Positions 7,470 through 15,494 are shown, counted from the first letter of the stretch. The stretch is 38,696 nt of DNA from Bacteroidota bacterium (GCA_013202965.1 JABMQZ010000246.1:1-38696); one strand, 5' to 3'. A program made the numbers and translations. Notes: a model not told the origin generated them from the letters alone.

Positions 7470-7536
7470 AACCAACCCAACACTCACTGCGTCCGCCGAA
7501 GCGAAGCGAAGGAGGAACACCCAAAACCCAACACCT
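7470..7536. repeat. heptamer array with inserted GC-rich element, copy B; right arm of the four-helix-bundle cassette
   Basis: Heptamers AACCAAC and CCAACAC (7470-7483) and TCAC are followed by a 28-bp GC-rich block (7488-7515), then AACACCC, AAAACCC and AACACCT (7516-7536). Reading the reverse strand, the block contains CTTCGCTTCGCTTCGG, as in copy A at 3058-3085. With the block removed, the right arm resembles the reverse complement of the left arm at 6961-6995 apart from one missing heptamer and a few mismatches. Confidence 0.8.
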
Positions 7537-7577
7537 CGTACATAGTTTAGAATAAGTCTCAATTACGTAGAAAAGTG

Positions 7578-7585
7578 TAAATTTG
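7578..7585 (+). promoter_or_regulatory. -7 promoter box of the flavodoxin gene
   Basis: TAAATTTG, an exact match to TAnnTTTG, 29 bases before the ATG at 7615. Confidence 0.6.
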
Positions 7586-7614
7586 CACCACACTAATAAA
7601 TAACGAAAAGAAAC

Positions 7615-8118
7615 ATGGCAAAGATTGGCATTTTCTATGGTTCATCAACGGGCAACACTGAATTGATAGCAGAAAAGATCAAGGCATTGTTTGGTAAAGA
7701 TGCTGATACCTGTAATATAGATGCTGCAGCTATTGAAGACTTTGAGAAATATGAAAACCTCATTTTCGGGACTTCAAGCTGGGGCATTGGAGATGCGCAG
7801 GACGACTGGGATGATTTTATGGATATCCTGAGCGGGATGACCTTCAATAAAAAAAAGGTCGCCCTCTTCGGCCTTGGCGACCAGCTAAACTATCCCGATA
7901 GCTTTGTGGATGGTATGGGAATCCTTTATGATGCAATCTATGACAGAGTTGATATCGTGGGTGCATGGCCGCTCGATGGCTATACATTCAATGAGTCTGC
8001 CGCTGTGAAGAATGGTATGTTCGTTGGACTTGCCATCGATAAAGAAAACCAACCGGACCTCACCAACAGCCGCCTGAAGAAATGGGTGGACTTGCTGAGG
8101 AGAGAGTTTGATCAGTGA
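7615..8118 (+). CDS. fldA: long-chain flavodoxin
   Basis: 167 residues, the usual size for a long-chain flavodoxin. The FMN phosphate loop GSSTGNTE is at 9-16. TSSWGIGDAQDDWDDF provides the 50s/60s flavin-stacking loop with its Trp, and FGLGDQLNYPDSFVDG is the 90s loop followed by the extra strand of the long-chain class. It is a cytoplasmic one-electron carrier that can replace ferredoxin under iron limitation. It is a single gene with its own -7 box. No Fur-like site was recognised. Confidence 0.93.
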   Translation: MAKIGIFYGSSTGNTELIAEKIKALFGKDADTCNIDAAAIEDFEKYENLIFGTSSWGIGDAQDDWDDFMDILSGMTFNKKKVALFGLGDQLNYPDSFVDGMGILYDAIYDRVDIVGAWPLDGYTFNESAAVKNGMFVGLAIDKENQPDLTNSRLKKWVDLLRREFDQ

Positions 8119-8223
8119 CACTGATTGAAGCAACATTAAAAAGGCCACCCTTTTCAGAGCAGCCTTTCCCCCAAAACTGAATAATCAGTGATCATGAAAA
8201 ATTTACCTGGTGCTTGTTGCTGT

Positions 8224-8640
8224 TTACGAAATCTTTATTTCTTTGCTTTTTGATTGGATTGTTTCGCTTTTCGGGAGGCTGATGCTTAATACTCCGCTTT
8301 TGTAGTCAGCCTTGATCTCATCCTGGTTCACAGTTTCCGGTATGCTGAATGAACGGCAAAACCCGTCGTGCCTGAACTCACGCCTGCTGTAATTCTTTTC
8401 AACTTTTTCCTTACTTTCCTGCTTTTCAACAGAAATGGAAAGGATCTCTTTCTCAATGTTGATCTTAAAATCTTTCTTTTGCATTCCCGGTACAGCCAGT
8501 TCGATTGTGAAATCGTTTTCATTATCAATGATGTTGGCTGCAGGCCTGTTGAAATTGCAATTATTTTGATAGGGCCTTCTCTGCATTCCGTTTAACATTT
8601 CGTTAAGAACGGGGTTATTTGTCCATTTCATTAAAGTCAT
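8224..8640 (-). CDS. small heat-shock protein, Hsp20/alpha-crystallin family
   Basis: 138 residues. The alpha-crystallin domain runs from about 35 to 130: FTIELAVPGMQKKDFKINIEKEILSISVEKQE, the conserved FCRSFSIPETVNQDEI, and the GVL motif in YKSGVLSISLPK. The C-terminal IKI gives the I-x-I tail used in oligomer assembly. It is an ATP-independent holdase for unfolding cytoplasmic proteins. A strong AGGAGG lies eight bases before the ATG at 8640, unusual for Bacteroidota where such sites are generally weak, and it favours this start over the ATG three codons later. Two related palindromes about 90-130 bp upstream may be its operator. Confidence 0.93.
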   Translation of the reverse strand: MTLMKWTNNPVLNEMLNGMQRRPYQNNCNFNRPAANIIDNENDFTIELAVPGMQKKDFKINIEKEILSISVEKQESKEKVEKNYSRREFRHDGFCRSFSIPETVNQDEIKADYKSGVLSISLPKSETIQSKSKEIKIS

Positions 8641-8727
8641 TTTATGTTCCTCCTATTATTAATTTTCGAATTTCTATTTCCCTACACAGGTCAACTTCTA
8701 TACCATTGCCAAAAAACAACAAAAATA

Positions 8728-8771
8728 AGCCAAAATGGCAGTATAAATTTTAAAGAAATGCCATAATGGCA
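8728..8771 (-). promoter_or_regulatory. pair of palindromes upstream of hsp20, 31 bp apart
   Basis: AGCCAAAATGGCA (8728-8740) and TGCCATAATGGCA (8759-8771) share the palindrome TGCCAT-N-ATGGCA, the second perfectly. Their centres are 31 bp apart, close to three helical turns, so two bound dimers would face the same side. They lie 88-131 bp upstream of the hsp20 start codon and nothing else is transcribed from here, so a stress-response operator is likely. The regulator is not known. Confidence 0.5.
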
Positions 8772-8810
8772 TGATTTTGAGTTACTTTGAAGGAGGCATA
8801 GGGAAATTAA

Positions 8811-8862
8811 AAATCGGGAATCGAAAATTAATTTAAAACTTAAAACTCAAAATTTAAAACTC
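8811..8862. repeat. heptamer array between hsp20 and glutamine synthetase
   Basis: Units AAATCGG, GAATCGA and AAATTAA, then AAAACTT, AAAACTC, AAAATTT and AAAACTC (8835-8862). The array stops 12 bases before the glutamine synthetase stop codon. Confidence 0.7.
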
Positions 8863-8874
8863 AGAAAGAAGGGC

Positions 8875-10359
8875 TTATCCGCAGTGAAAAAAGCGATCCA
8901 CCAGCTTCAAAATTTCTGCATTATCGCTCCCAATGTCCTGCCGGAGGGTTTTGTCCTTAAAGCTTTTCAGGTAGGAGGAGATCCAATCCAGCATGCCTTC
9001 GGAAAATACGCCATAGCGGGTATAAATATCTTTTTGTTTCAGCAGGGCATCAGCTGATTCCCAGCAGGAGCCCGGAAGCACTGCCAGAGAATCCAGTTTT
9101 TCTTTGTTCTCGTCATCGAATATATTTACATCTACATAGGTTTCTTTTGCAAACTCCAGGGCATTTTTCATTTCAAAGCCGTGGCGGGCAGCAACAGTTA
9201 GTCCTGCGAGTAAAAGATAAATATCAGCTGATCCGTCCGGACAGCGAAATTCGACAGTCTGCTTGCTGGTAAAGTCGTCATTCATCGGTCCTTCCTTCGG
9301 GTTTGCCAGGTGTATCATATTGCTATTTTGCGACCAGCCGAGTGGAACTCTTACCAGTACAGACCTGTTGCGGTCGCCCCAGCAAATATTGGTCGGGGCT
9401 TCCTGATGGGGCACCAGCCTGAAATATGAGGTTGGATTAATATTTCCGAAAGCGGTTAGTGAGGGTGCCAGGGAGAGGTATCCTGCAATAGCCTTTTTGG
9501 CAATATCGCTGAGCCCATTCTTGTCGACCATCATGTTTTTACCGTCCTTCATTAACCTGGTATGTACATGCAGGCCGCTCCCGGCCTTGTCCACAGTGAT
9601 CTTTGGTGTGAAAGTAACGCTTACCCCATATTTATTCGCCAGCGTACGCAGTATCCATTTGGCGATCATCAGCTGGTCAGCAGCTTCTTCCACATTCACG
9701 GGGAGAAATTCAATTTCATTTTGCTCGTATTCCGTATTTCCTACGACGAAATTCCCGACCTCGGAATGCCCGTATTTGATCTTCCCACCAGATTGCGCAA
9801 TTGCCATCATGGCCTCCGTCCTCAGCTCTTCCCATTTTATGAAGGGGGTTGATTCATGATATCCTCTCTGGTCATCGGCAGTAAAGAGTGATTCCTTTTC
9901 AAAGATCACATAATATTCCAATTCACCCATGGTTTCAAAGCTCATCCCTGTTACGTCCTTAAACGACTGATGGGCTTTTTTCAGAATATATTCAGGAGCA
10001 CTTTCAAGTGGCTTTCCGTCCTTATCAAAATATGAACACAGGATATCAAGGCTAGGGATCTCTGTAAACGGATTCAGAAAGGCTGTTTTATACCTCGGCA
10101 TCACATAAAGGTCACTGGAACCGGCTTCGATGAACGAAAACAGGCTGGAACCATCCACCCTTTCCCCACAGCTGAGGATAGAGTCGAGGTGTTCTTTGCT
10201 GTTGATAATAAAGTTCAGGGTTTTCAGCCTGCCATCCCATCCGGCATACCTGAAATTAACCATTCCGATATTATAGTCTTCGCAATACCTGATCAGATCT
10301 TCTTTGGTAAATTCTGATGCAGGCTTATTGAGGTATTGTACAAGTGGATTAGGATTCAT
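8875..10359 (-). CDS. glnA: glutamine synthetase
   Basis: 494 residues. The N-terminal beta-grasp domain (about 20-110) contains VNFRYAGWDGRLKTLNF. The catalytic domain follows with GELEYYVIFEKE, metal-ligand segments NEIEFLP and GSGLHVHTRL (His264, equivalent to the ammonia-site His269 of the enteric enzyme), NPTSYFRLVPHQEAPTNICWGDRNRSVLVRVP for ATP and glutamate, and VEFRCPDGSADIYLLLAGL. It forms glutamine from glutamate, ammonia and ATP in the cytoplasm. The adenylylation loop NLYDLPP of enteric GlnA is replaced by NIFDDENKEKL, with no Tyr, so control by adenylylation is unlikely. Size and motifs fit a GSI-like enzyme. A -7 box lies about 46 bp upstream. Confidence 0.9.
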   Translation of the reverse strand: MNPNPLVQYLNKPASEFTKEDLIRYCEDYNIGMVNFRYAGWDGRLKTLNFIINSKEHLDSILSCGERVDGSSLFSFIEAGSSDLYVMPRYKTAFLNPFTEIPSLDILCSYFDKDGKPLESAPEYILKKAHQSFKDVTGMSFETMGELEYYVIFEKESLFTADDQRGYHESTPFIKWEELRTEAMMAIAQSGGKIKYGHSEVGNFVVGNTEYEQNEIEFLPVNVEEAADQLMIAKWILRTLANKYGVSVTFTPKITVDKAGSGLHVHTRLMKDGKNMMVDKNGLSDIAKKAIAGYLSLAPSLTAFGNINPTSYFRLVPHQEAPTNICWGDRNRSVLVRVPLGWSQNSNMIHLANPKEGPMNDDFTSKQTVEFRCPDGSADIYLLLAGLTVAARHGFEMKNALEFAKETYVDVNIFDDENKEKLDSLAVLPGSCWESADALLKQKDIYTRYGVFSEGMLDWISSYLKSFKDKTLRQDIGSDNAEILKLVDRFFHCG

Positions 10360-10404
10360 TGCCGTAAATATGGTTTAGTTTATAGCCAAACTGAAAAAGG
10401 ATGT

Positions 10405-10412
10405 CAAAGATA
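10405..10412 (-). promoter_or_regulatory. -7 promoter box of glutamine synthetase
   Basis: TATCTTTG on the reverse strand, matching TAnnTTTG, 46 bp upstream of the ATG at 10359. It implies a leader of about 40 nt. Confidence 0.5.
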
Positions 10413-10508
10413 AGAAAAAATGCTACTTGTTCGTTCTACGCATGCTTTGGGAAAAGGTTGTTTGTTTTGGAGGCAGGGGGAAATTTCGAATTCTTCACTG
10501 GATACTCC

Positions 10509-10751
10509 TTTTACCCACTCCCTGGCCCCCTCCCTTCTGGAAGGGATGGGGAACGCTTTGTTCAGTCCTCACTGCTACATATCGTTTCGCTGAATTTCTT
10601 TAAGCTGAATGATGATACAATATGTTAAGTGAGCAGAAATGAATACGATTTACTCCCGAACATAGTGAGTAAGCTTCCCCCTCCATGCTCGCCTCGCTCT
10701 GCCGAAGCTACGCGAAGGCGCAGCAGGGAGGGGGCCAGGGGGTGGGTAAAA
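10509..10751. repeat. 27-bp inverted repeat enclosing 189 bp of non-coding DNA
   Basis: Bases 10509-10535 and 10725-10751 are reverse complements with a single mismatch (key core CCTGGCCCCCTCCCT). The enclosed 189 bp hold no convincing gene. The right arm carries a second, nested hairpin: 10675-10682 (CCCCCTCC) pairs with 10727-10734 and encloses GC-rich element copy C. The layout resembles a small non-autonomous mobile element. It lies within the 699-bp gene-free gap 10360-11058. Confidence 0.7.
10691..10724 (-). repeat. GC-rich element, copy C
   Basis: Read on the reverse strand, the core CCTTCGCGTAGCTTCGGC aligns with copies A (3058-3085), B (7488-7515) and D (34785-34812). It is itself a hairpin (GCCTCGC against GCGAAGGC) and sits at the tip of a larger stem formed by 10675-10682 and 10727-10734. 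Confidence 0.65.
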
Positions 10752-10753
10752 AA

Positions 10754-10795
10754 GATTGCAGATTGCAGATTGCAGATTTCTGATTTCTGATTTAG
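10754..10795. repeat. heptamer array
   Basis: Units GATTGCA three times, GATTTCT twice and GATTTAG, with no gaps. It starts three bases after the 27-bp inverted repeat and runs into the putative element at 10793-10910. Confidence 0.8.
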
Positions 10796-10910
10796 TGTCC
10801 GGTTAAACCCTTGTAGCTTCATGGAGGCATTAGAATACTTTAATTAATTATCTCGAAACCGAACACGATCAGGCATTTCAACAATTGAACTGGATTTTTA
10901 CCGGACGCTA
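10793..10910. mobile_element. possible 118-bp insertion-sequence remnant or MITE
   Basis: The ends are inverted: TAGTGTCCGGTTAAA (10793-10807), and TTTTACCGGACGCTA (10896-10910) whose complement is TAGCGTCCGGTAAAA; 13 of 15 positions match. TAGTGTCCGGT-type ends recall those of IS4-like elements, from general memory only. No transposase fits in 118 bp. A short open stretch just inside the right end could be the tail of a lost gene but is too short to judge. Target-site duplications are not evident. Confidence 0.4.
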
Positions 10911-10988
10911 CTGGTTCCATAATCCATAAATAAAAAAATCTTTGAAATTGATTATCCTCGCGGCAAGCCACGAGGAATCATTTGATTC

Positions 10989-11016
10989 AAAACCCAAAAT
11001 CCAAAACGCAAAACCC
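10989..11016. repeat. heptamer array upstream of a small exported protein gene
   Basis: AAAACCC, AAAATCC, AAAACGC, AAAACCC. It ends 11 bases before the -7 box at 11028-11035. Confidence 0.75.
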
Positions 11017-11027
11017 ATCATTTTACG

Positions 11028-11035
11028 TATATTTG
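11028..11035 (+). promoter_or_regulatory. -7 promoter box of the gene at 11059
   Basis: TATATTTG, an exact TAnnTTTG match, 23 bases before the ATG. Confidence 0.6.
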
Positions 11036-11058
11036 TACTATAAGCTAAAAGCGAAAAA

Positions 11059-11595
11059 ATGAAAAACCTTCTGATATTTATTCTTGTATTCTCTTTTTCA
11101 GGAGCCTTCGGCCAGATCACTAAAATGGTCCTGATCAAGAACCAGACTTTCCAGATGAATGGTGAACAGTACGATCAGCCGGCAGAAAAGAAGACAAAAA
11201 TTTTCGGGCTCACCGTGAATTATGAAACCGGTGAACTGAACGGGGTCGTGAACCTGGCAGACATTGATCTCCTGAATAAGAATCTTGAACCATCTCCCAA
11301 CCCGGAGCAGGATGTATTGAAAATCAGGGGATTTCTACCTCTGAATGATCTCCTGTATAATCGCCAGGAGCAACAGCATTATAAAGTTGAACTGGATTTT
11401 ATTATTAATAATTTCACAGTTAGCGTACTCTTCGACTTTAATATTGCCTTTGTTAAAAACACCCAGATGCAGTTTCACAATGTAAGGGCCAATGCTAATA
11501 TGAACCTGCTCGATTTTAAAGTAGAAGATTTAAACGGCTTCAAGCCTGATGTGAACATTCTCCTGATGTTCGAGATGCTGAACCTGCAGCGATGA
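11059..11595 (+). CDS. exported protein of unknown function, 178 residues
   Basis: A signal peptide (MKNLLIFILVFSFSGAFG, then QITK) is followed by about 160 residues predicted from the pattern to be beta-rich: alternating hydrophobic strands such as YKVELDFIINNFTVSVLFDFNIAFV and MNLLDFKVEDLNGFKPDVNILLMFEM. There is no lipobox and no cysteine in the mature part. I do not recognise a family. It has its own -7 box and precedes the TamL-like gene by 89 bp on the same strand; that gene also has its own promoter, so a functional link is not established. Confidence 0.7.
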   Translation: MKNLLIFILVFSFSGAFGQITKMVLIKNQTFQMNGEQYDQPAEKKTKIFGLTVNYETGELNGVVNLADIDLLNKNLEPSPNPEQDVLKIRGFLPLNDLLYNRQEQQHYKVELDFIINNFTVSVLFDFNIAFVKNTQMQFHNVRANANMNLLDFKVEDLNGFKPDVNILLMFEMLNLQR

Positions 11596-11653
11596 TCTAA
11601 AGATACTATCCCCGGGTTTTTAAAAAGAGGTGTAAGCTTAAGGGGAATTATTT

Positions 11654-11661
11654 TAAATTTG
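11654..11661 (+). promoter_or_regulatory. -7 promoter box of the TamL-like gene
   Basis: TAAATTTG, exact match to TAnnTTTG, 23 bases before the GTG start at 11685. Confidence 0.6.
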
Positions 11662-11684
11662 TGCTTTACTAACAAACCCGGACA

Positions 11685-14054
11685 GTGAAAACCCGCTTAT
11701 CATTTTCACTTATTGCCTTGACCGTGCTGACCCTGACACTGGCGTCCTGCAGCAATACCAAACATTTTTCGGAAAACCAATACCTGCTAACACAGAGCAG
11801 GGTGCAGTTTACTGATAAAAACCCGGGTATCGATGTTTCTGAGTTAAATGGACTGGTGGAGCAAAACCCGAATAAACGCTTTCTCGGCGTTTTCAGGGCA
11901 AAACTTTGGGCCTACAACAGATCATTGCAAGGAAGAGAGTCAAAATTCAATAATTGGCTTGAAAATACTGTTGGTGAGCGGCCGGTGATCCTCGACACTT
12001 CCATGGCCCGGAGCAGCTGTCGCGAAATGGAAACTTACCTGGGGAATGTAGGATACTTCAACTCCGATGTAAACTATGCTGCTCAATATAACGAGAAATC
12101 AAAAGAAGTTCAAATCTTCTACCATGTAAACCCTTCGGTTCCATATCATATAAAAAGTGTCAGATATGAAATTGATGAGCCTGAACTTAACAGGTGGATC
12201 ATGCGGGATACCAGCAGATCCCTGATCAAAAAGGGGAGCATTTACAATGTGTATACCCTGGATAAGGAAAGGGAAAGGATCACAAATTTTTTGAACATCA
12301 ACGGTTATTATGGCTTCGTGAAAGATTATGTCTTTTTTGAGGTTGACAGTGCGTATGGATCCAGGGAAATGGAACTGTTCGTGAAGGTTAAAAATATAAG
12401 TATTCCGGATCCTGATTCTGCCGGTAAATTCATTGAAAAAAAGCATTATAGGTATAAGATAGACAAGGTAGTCATATACCCTGATTATGAACCTTCAAGG
12501 CAGATGTTTCAAGAGCAGGGATTGGATACATTGCGTGCAGAGATCCACCAGATAAATAAAGACCAGCCTGCAAACTTTTATTATGTCGTTTACAGGGATA
12601 AGTTGCGCATAAACCCGAAAATACTTTCACAAATGGTGCTGATAGAGGATGATGAGCCCTACAATATAAAAGATGTTCAGCAAACCTACAAGCGCTTAAA
12701 ATATCTCAGCATTTTCAGGTATGCAAACATCAGTTTTCATGAAACTGCCCCGATGGCTGCATCTGACAGTAACTTTAAAAGCCTTGAATGCCGGATCAAT
12801 CTCCAACGGGCACCTTTACATCAATACAGCATAGAGGCAGAGGGAACAAACTCAGGCGGGGATTTGGGCATGGGAGGCAATATCACCTACAGGAACCGGA
12901 ATATTTTTCGGAATGGTGAAACTTTCCAGTTAAAGTTCAGGGGGGCCATGGAAGCACAGCGGACCAGCAATACCGAAAATGAAAATCAACAGGAATTTCT
13001 TTTCTTCAACACTTTTGAATGGGGAGTGGAAGCCATGATCAGCTTCCCGCGTTTTCTTATCCCTGTTAAGCTGGAAAGATTCCCCAAATACTTCAGGCCG
13101 ACAACAAGCATCAGCACCGGTATAAATTTCCGAAAACGCTCTACCTACGACAGGTATATCTTAAATTTCACCTTCGGGTATAAATGGCAGGAATCAGAAT
13201 ATAAAACACATATATTACAACCTTTTAATATCAGTTCTGTAAAAGTTTATCCTACACCTGAATTTACAAAGGAACTTGAAGCAATCAACGACCCCAGGCT
13301 AAAGGACCAATATACAGATCATCTTATCACTGCCCTGCAATACAGTTTTATCTTCAACAACCAGGACATTAAGAAAGTAAAAGATTTCATCTATTTCAGG
13401 GGTAATGTTGAGACATCCGGAAATATGTTTTATTTGTTTAATAATTTGCTCAACACCGATCCGGACTCAGCAGGTGTATATTATATTGCAGGGATCAGGT
13501 ATGCCCAATATGCCAAAATGGATTTTGATTTTCGCTACTACCTCATGGCATCACGAACCAATCAGGTGGTATTCCGGGCAATCGCCGGTTTAGGAATTCC
13601 TTTCGGAAACTCTGATGCACTCCCGTTTGAAAAGGGATTTTACCTGGGGGGGGCCAATAGTATGCGGGCATGGATTTACCGTGGGCTTGGTCCGGGGGGC
13701 TTCGTTGATCCCGGAACCAATATCGACAAAATGGGTGAAATATTATTAGAAAGCAATATTGAATACCGCTTTCCGATATACAGCTTTTTCAAGGGTGCGC
13801 TTTTTTATGATGCAGGAAATGTTTGGTTGCTTAACCGGGACGACAACTTCACCAATGCTGAATTTAAATTTGATACATTCTATAAACAGATCGCCATGGA
13901 TGCCGGTTTTGGGTTCAGGTTCGATTTTAAGTTTTTTATTTTCAGGGTAGATTTTGCCTTGAGGCTGCGCGACCCTTCCAAACCCGAAGGATCAAGATGG
14001 GTTGCTGACAAAGGGATATGGTTTTGGAATTTTGGTATTGGTTATCCTTTCTGA
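11685..14054 (+). CDS. TamL-like outer-membrane lipoprotein of the BamA/TamA (Omp85) family
   Basis: 789 residues from a GTG at 11685. The lipoprotein signal peptide ends in the lipobox LASC with Cys22. POTRA-like segments follow in the first half (VKDYVFFEVDSAYGSREMELFVKV; PYNIKDVQQTYKRLKYLSIFRYANISFHE), and the second half is the 16-stranded surface-antigen barrel with the L6-type motif GGANSMRAWIYRGLGPG and a C-terminus ending in aromatic Phe (FWNFGIGYPF). The lipid anchor on an Omp85 protein is typical of TamL, the Bacteroidota relative of TamA that works with TamB in outer-membrane biogenesis. No tamB lies beside it here. BamA itself would normally have five POTRA repeats and no lipobox. 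Confidence 0.85.
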   Translation: MKTRLSFSLIALTVLTLTLASCSNTKHFSENQYLLTQSRVQFTDKNPGIDVSELNGLVEQNPNKRFLGVFRAKLWAYNRSLQGRESKFNNWLENTVGERPVILDTSMARSSCREMETYLGNVGYFNSDVNYAAQYNEKSKEVQIFYHVNPSVPYHIKSVRYEIDEPELNRWIMRDTSRSLIKKGSIYNVYTLDKERERITNFLNINGYYGFVKDYVFFEVDSAYGSREMELFVKVKNISIPDPDSAGKFIEKKHYRYKIDKVVIYPDYEPSRQMFQEQGLDTLRAEIHQINKDQPANFYYVVYRDKLRINPKILSQMVLIEDDEPYNIKDVQQTYKRLKYLSIFRYANISFHETAPMAASDSNFKSLECRINLQRAPLHQYSIEAEGTNSGGDLGMGGNITYRNRNIFRNGETFQLKFRGAMEAQRTSNTENENQQEFLFFNTFEWGVEAMISFPRFLIPVKLERFPKYFRPTTSISTGINFRKRSTYDRYILNFTFGYKWQESEYKTHILQPFNISSVKVYPTPEFTKELEAINDPRLKDQYTDHLITALQYSFIFNNQDIKKVKDFIYFRGNVETSGNMFYLFNNLLNTDPDSAGVYYIAGIRYAQYAKMDFDFRYYLMASRTNQVVFRAIAGLGIPFGNSDALPFEKGFYLGGANSMRAWIYRGLGPGGFVDPGTNIDKMGEILLESNIEYRFPIYSFFKGALFYDAGNVWLLNRDDNFTNAEFKFDTFYKQIAMDAGFGFRFDFKFFIFRVDFALRLRDPSKPEGSRWVADKGIWFWNFGIGYPF

Positions 14055-14066
14055 TTTATCTTATTT

Positions 14067-15494
14067 ATGACAGAGCCCGGATCTTTTGCACAACAATGGC
14101 TGAATGCTTTCCCATATCCTCCTACCGGTGGACAAAGAGAGATTATTGGCAGGATATCCGAATTCATATTGGCCACCAAAGAAAATCAGATCTTTTTACT
14201 TAAAGGCTATGCCGGCACGGGAAAGACTTCCCTGATAAGTTCCCTGGTAAATGTTTTGAAAATCATAAATATGCGTTCTGTATTGCTTGCACCCACAGGC
14301 CGCGCTGCCAAAGTGATCTCTTCTTATTCCGGTCACAGAGCACAAACCATTCATAGGAAATTGTATACGCAAACCGTCACATCAGACGGCAGGATACGCC
14401 TTAGCCTTACTTCCAATAAACATAAGAATACGCTTTTTATAGTGGATGAAGCATCCATGATCTCTGACTCCTCTGCTTCTGACAGGAGCATGTTTGGCAG
14501 CCGAAGACTGCTTCATGACCTGGTGGAGTATGTTTACCATAGTGAAAACTGTAAGCTACTGCTGATCGGAGATACTGCCCAGTTACCCCCGGTAGGTTTA
14601 GATCTGAGCCCCGGGCTGGATCCCGATTATCTCAGGAATAATTTCAGCCTGGAGATTACAGTTGCTGAACTTCGTGAGGTTGTCAGACAGGCACGCGACT
14701 CGGGAATCCTCAGCAATGCAACCGCTTTGCGTGAAAAAATCAGCCTGGATGTGCAAAATATGCCCTTTTTTAGCAATGCCGGATTCAATGATGTGATCAG
14801 GCTGAACGGGACTGAACTGCAGGAATATCTCCAGGACACTTACGCCTCAGGAAATCTTGAGGATACGGTGATCGTCTGCCGGTCAAATAAACGGGCCAAT
14901 ATTTTCAACCAGGAGATACGCAAGCGCATTATCTATCATGAAAATGAACTGACTGCCGGTGATTATCTCATGGTGGTGCGGAACAATTACTTCTGGTTAC
15001 CGAAGGGCTCTGAAACAGGCTTCATTGCCAATGGCGATATGATAGAGATCCTGCGGATCAGAAATACGAAAAGACTCTATGCTTATCGTTTTGCAGATGT
15101 TACCTTCAGATTGATCGACTATCCTGAAGAGAAGGAAGTGGATGCCTTTATTATGCTTGATACATTGATGGCAGAATCTCCGGCCCTGCCACCCGACAGG
15201 CAATCCAGCTTTATGGAAACTGTCATGCAGGACTACCAGGAGATCCCTTCTTATGGAAAACGAATTGAAAAACTTCGTAAAAACCCTTATTTCAACGCCT
15301 TACAGGTAAAATTCGCCTATGCCCTTACATGTCATAAAACCCAGGGTGGACAATGGAAACATGTTTTTATTGACCAGGGGTACTTGAAGGAAGATATGAT
15401 CGATAAAGAATATATGAGGTGGTTGTATACGGCCATCACCAGGGCTACTGAAAAAGTATATCTTGTAAATTTCCTTGATGTAATGTGGCAATAA
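14067..15494 (+). CDS. RecD/Pif1-like ATP-dependent DNA helicase (superfamily 1)
   Basis: 475 residues. Walker A is GYAGTGKTS (47-55, Lys53). Motif Ia is LAPTGRAAKVI. Walker B carries DEAS at 127-130. Motif III is LLIGDTAQLPPVG. The C-terminal UvrD_C_2 half holds FAYALTCHKTQGGQWKHVF and LYTAITRATEKVYLV. This is a compact SF1B helicase without the N-terminal extension of RecD2, similar to the stand-alone AAA helicases common in Bacteroidota. A role in recombination or repair is inferred from the family. It follows the TamL-like gene by 12 bp and is probably read through from it, though no functional link is apparent. Confidence 0.88.
   Translation: MTEPGSFAQQWLNAFPYPPTGGQREIIGRISEFILATKENQIFLLKGYAGTGKTSLISSLVNVLKIINMRSVLLAPTGRAAKVISSYSGHRAQTIHRKLYTQTVTSDGRIRLSLTSNKHKNTLFIVDEASMISDSSASDRSMFGSRRLLHDLVEYVYHSENCKLLLIGDTAQLPPVGLDLSPGLDPDYLRNNFSLEITVAELREVVRQARDSGILSNATALREKISLDVQNMPFFSNAGFNDVIRLNGTELQEYLQDTYASGNLEDTVIVCRSNKRANIFNQEIRKRIIYHENELTAGDYLMVVRNNYFWLPKGSETGFIANGDMIEILRIRNTKRLYAYRFADVTFRLIDYPEEKEVDAFIMLDTLMAESPALPPDRQSSFMETVMQDYQEIPSYGKRIEKLRKNPYFNALQVKFAYALTCHKTQGGQWKHVFIDQGYLKEDMIDKEYMRWLYTAITRATEKVYLVNFLDVMWQ

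Noticed and set aside
7016-7536. Diversity-generating retroelement suggested by the Avd-like four-helix protein
   Set aside because: No reverse transcriptase, no template/variable repeat pair and no adenine-biased variable region are present.
7396-7593. Open frame reading the right-hand repeat arm (peptide containing PSLRFGGRSE)
   Set aside because: It is a chance translation of the GC-rich element and heptamers, and its downstream part is not related to a known domain.
8111-8125. Terminator hairpin at the flavodoxin stop (ATCAGTG-A-CACTGAT)
   Set aside because: The loop of one base is too small for RNA folding and no T run follows. The nearby AAAGGC/GCCTTT stem has a long loop and is also weak.
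8735-8790. Sigma-54 promoter (TGGCA-type) near the hsp20 palindromes
   Set aside because: No TGC lies at the required distance from the GG on either strand, and the TGGCA is better explained as half of a palindrome.
10837-10928. Short open stretch ending TGRYWFHNP as the tail of a lost gene
   Set aside because: About 30 codons without start or family similarity are not enough. It overlaps the putative 118-bp element.
13620-13660. Possible frameshift at the run of G bases in the TamL-like gene
   Set aside because: The frame stays open through the run and the protein keeps the GGANSMRAW motif on both sides, so no shift is needed.
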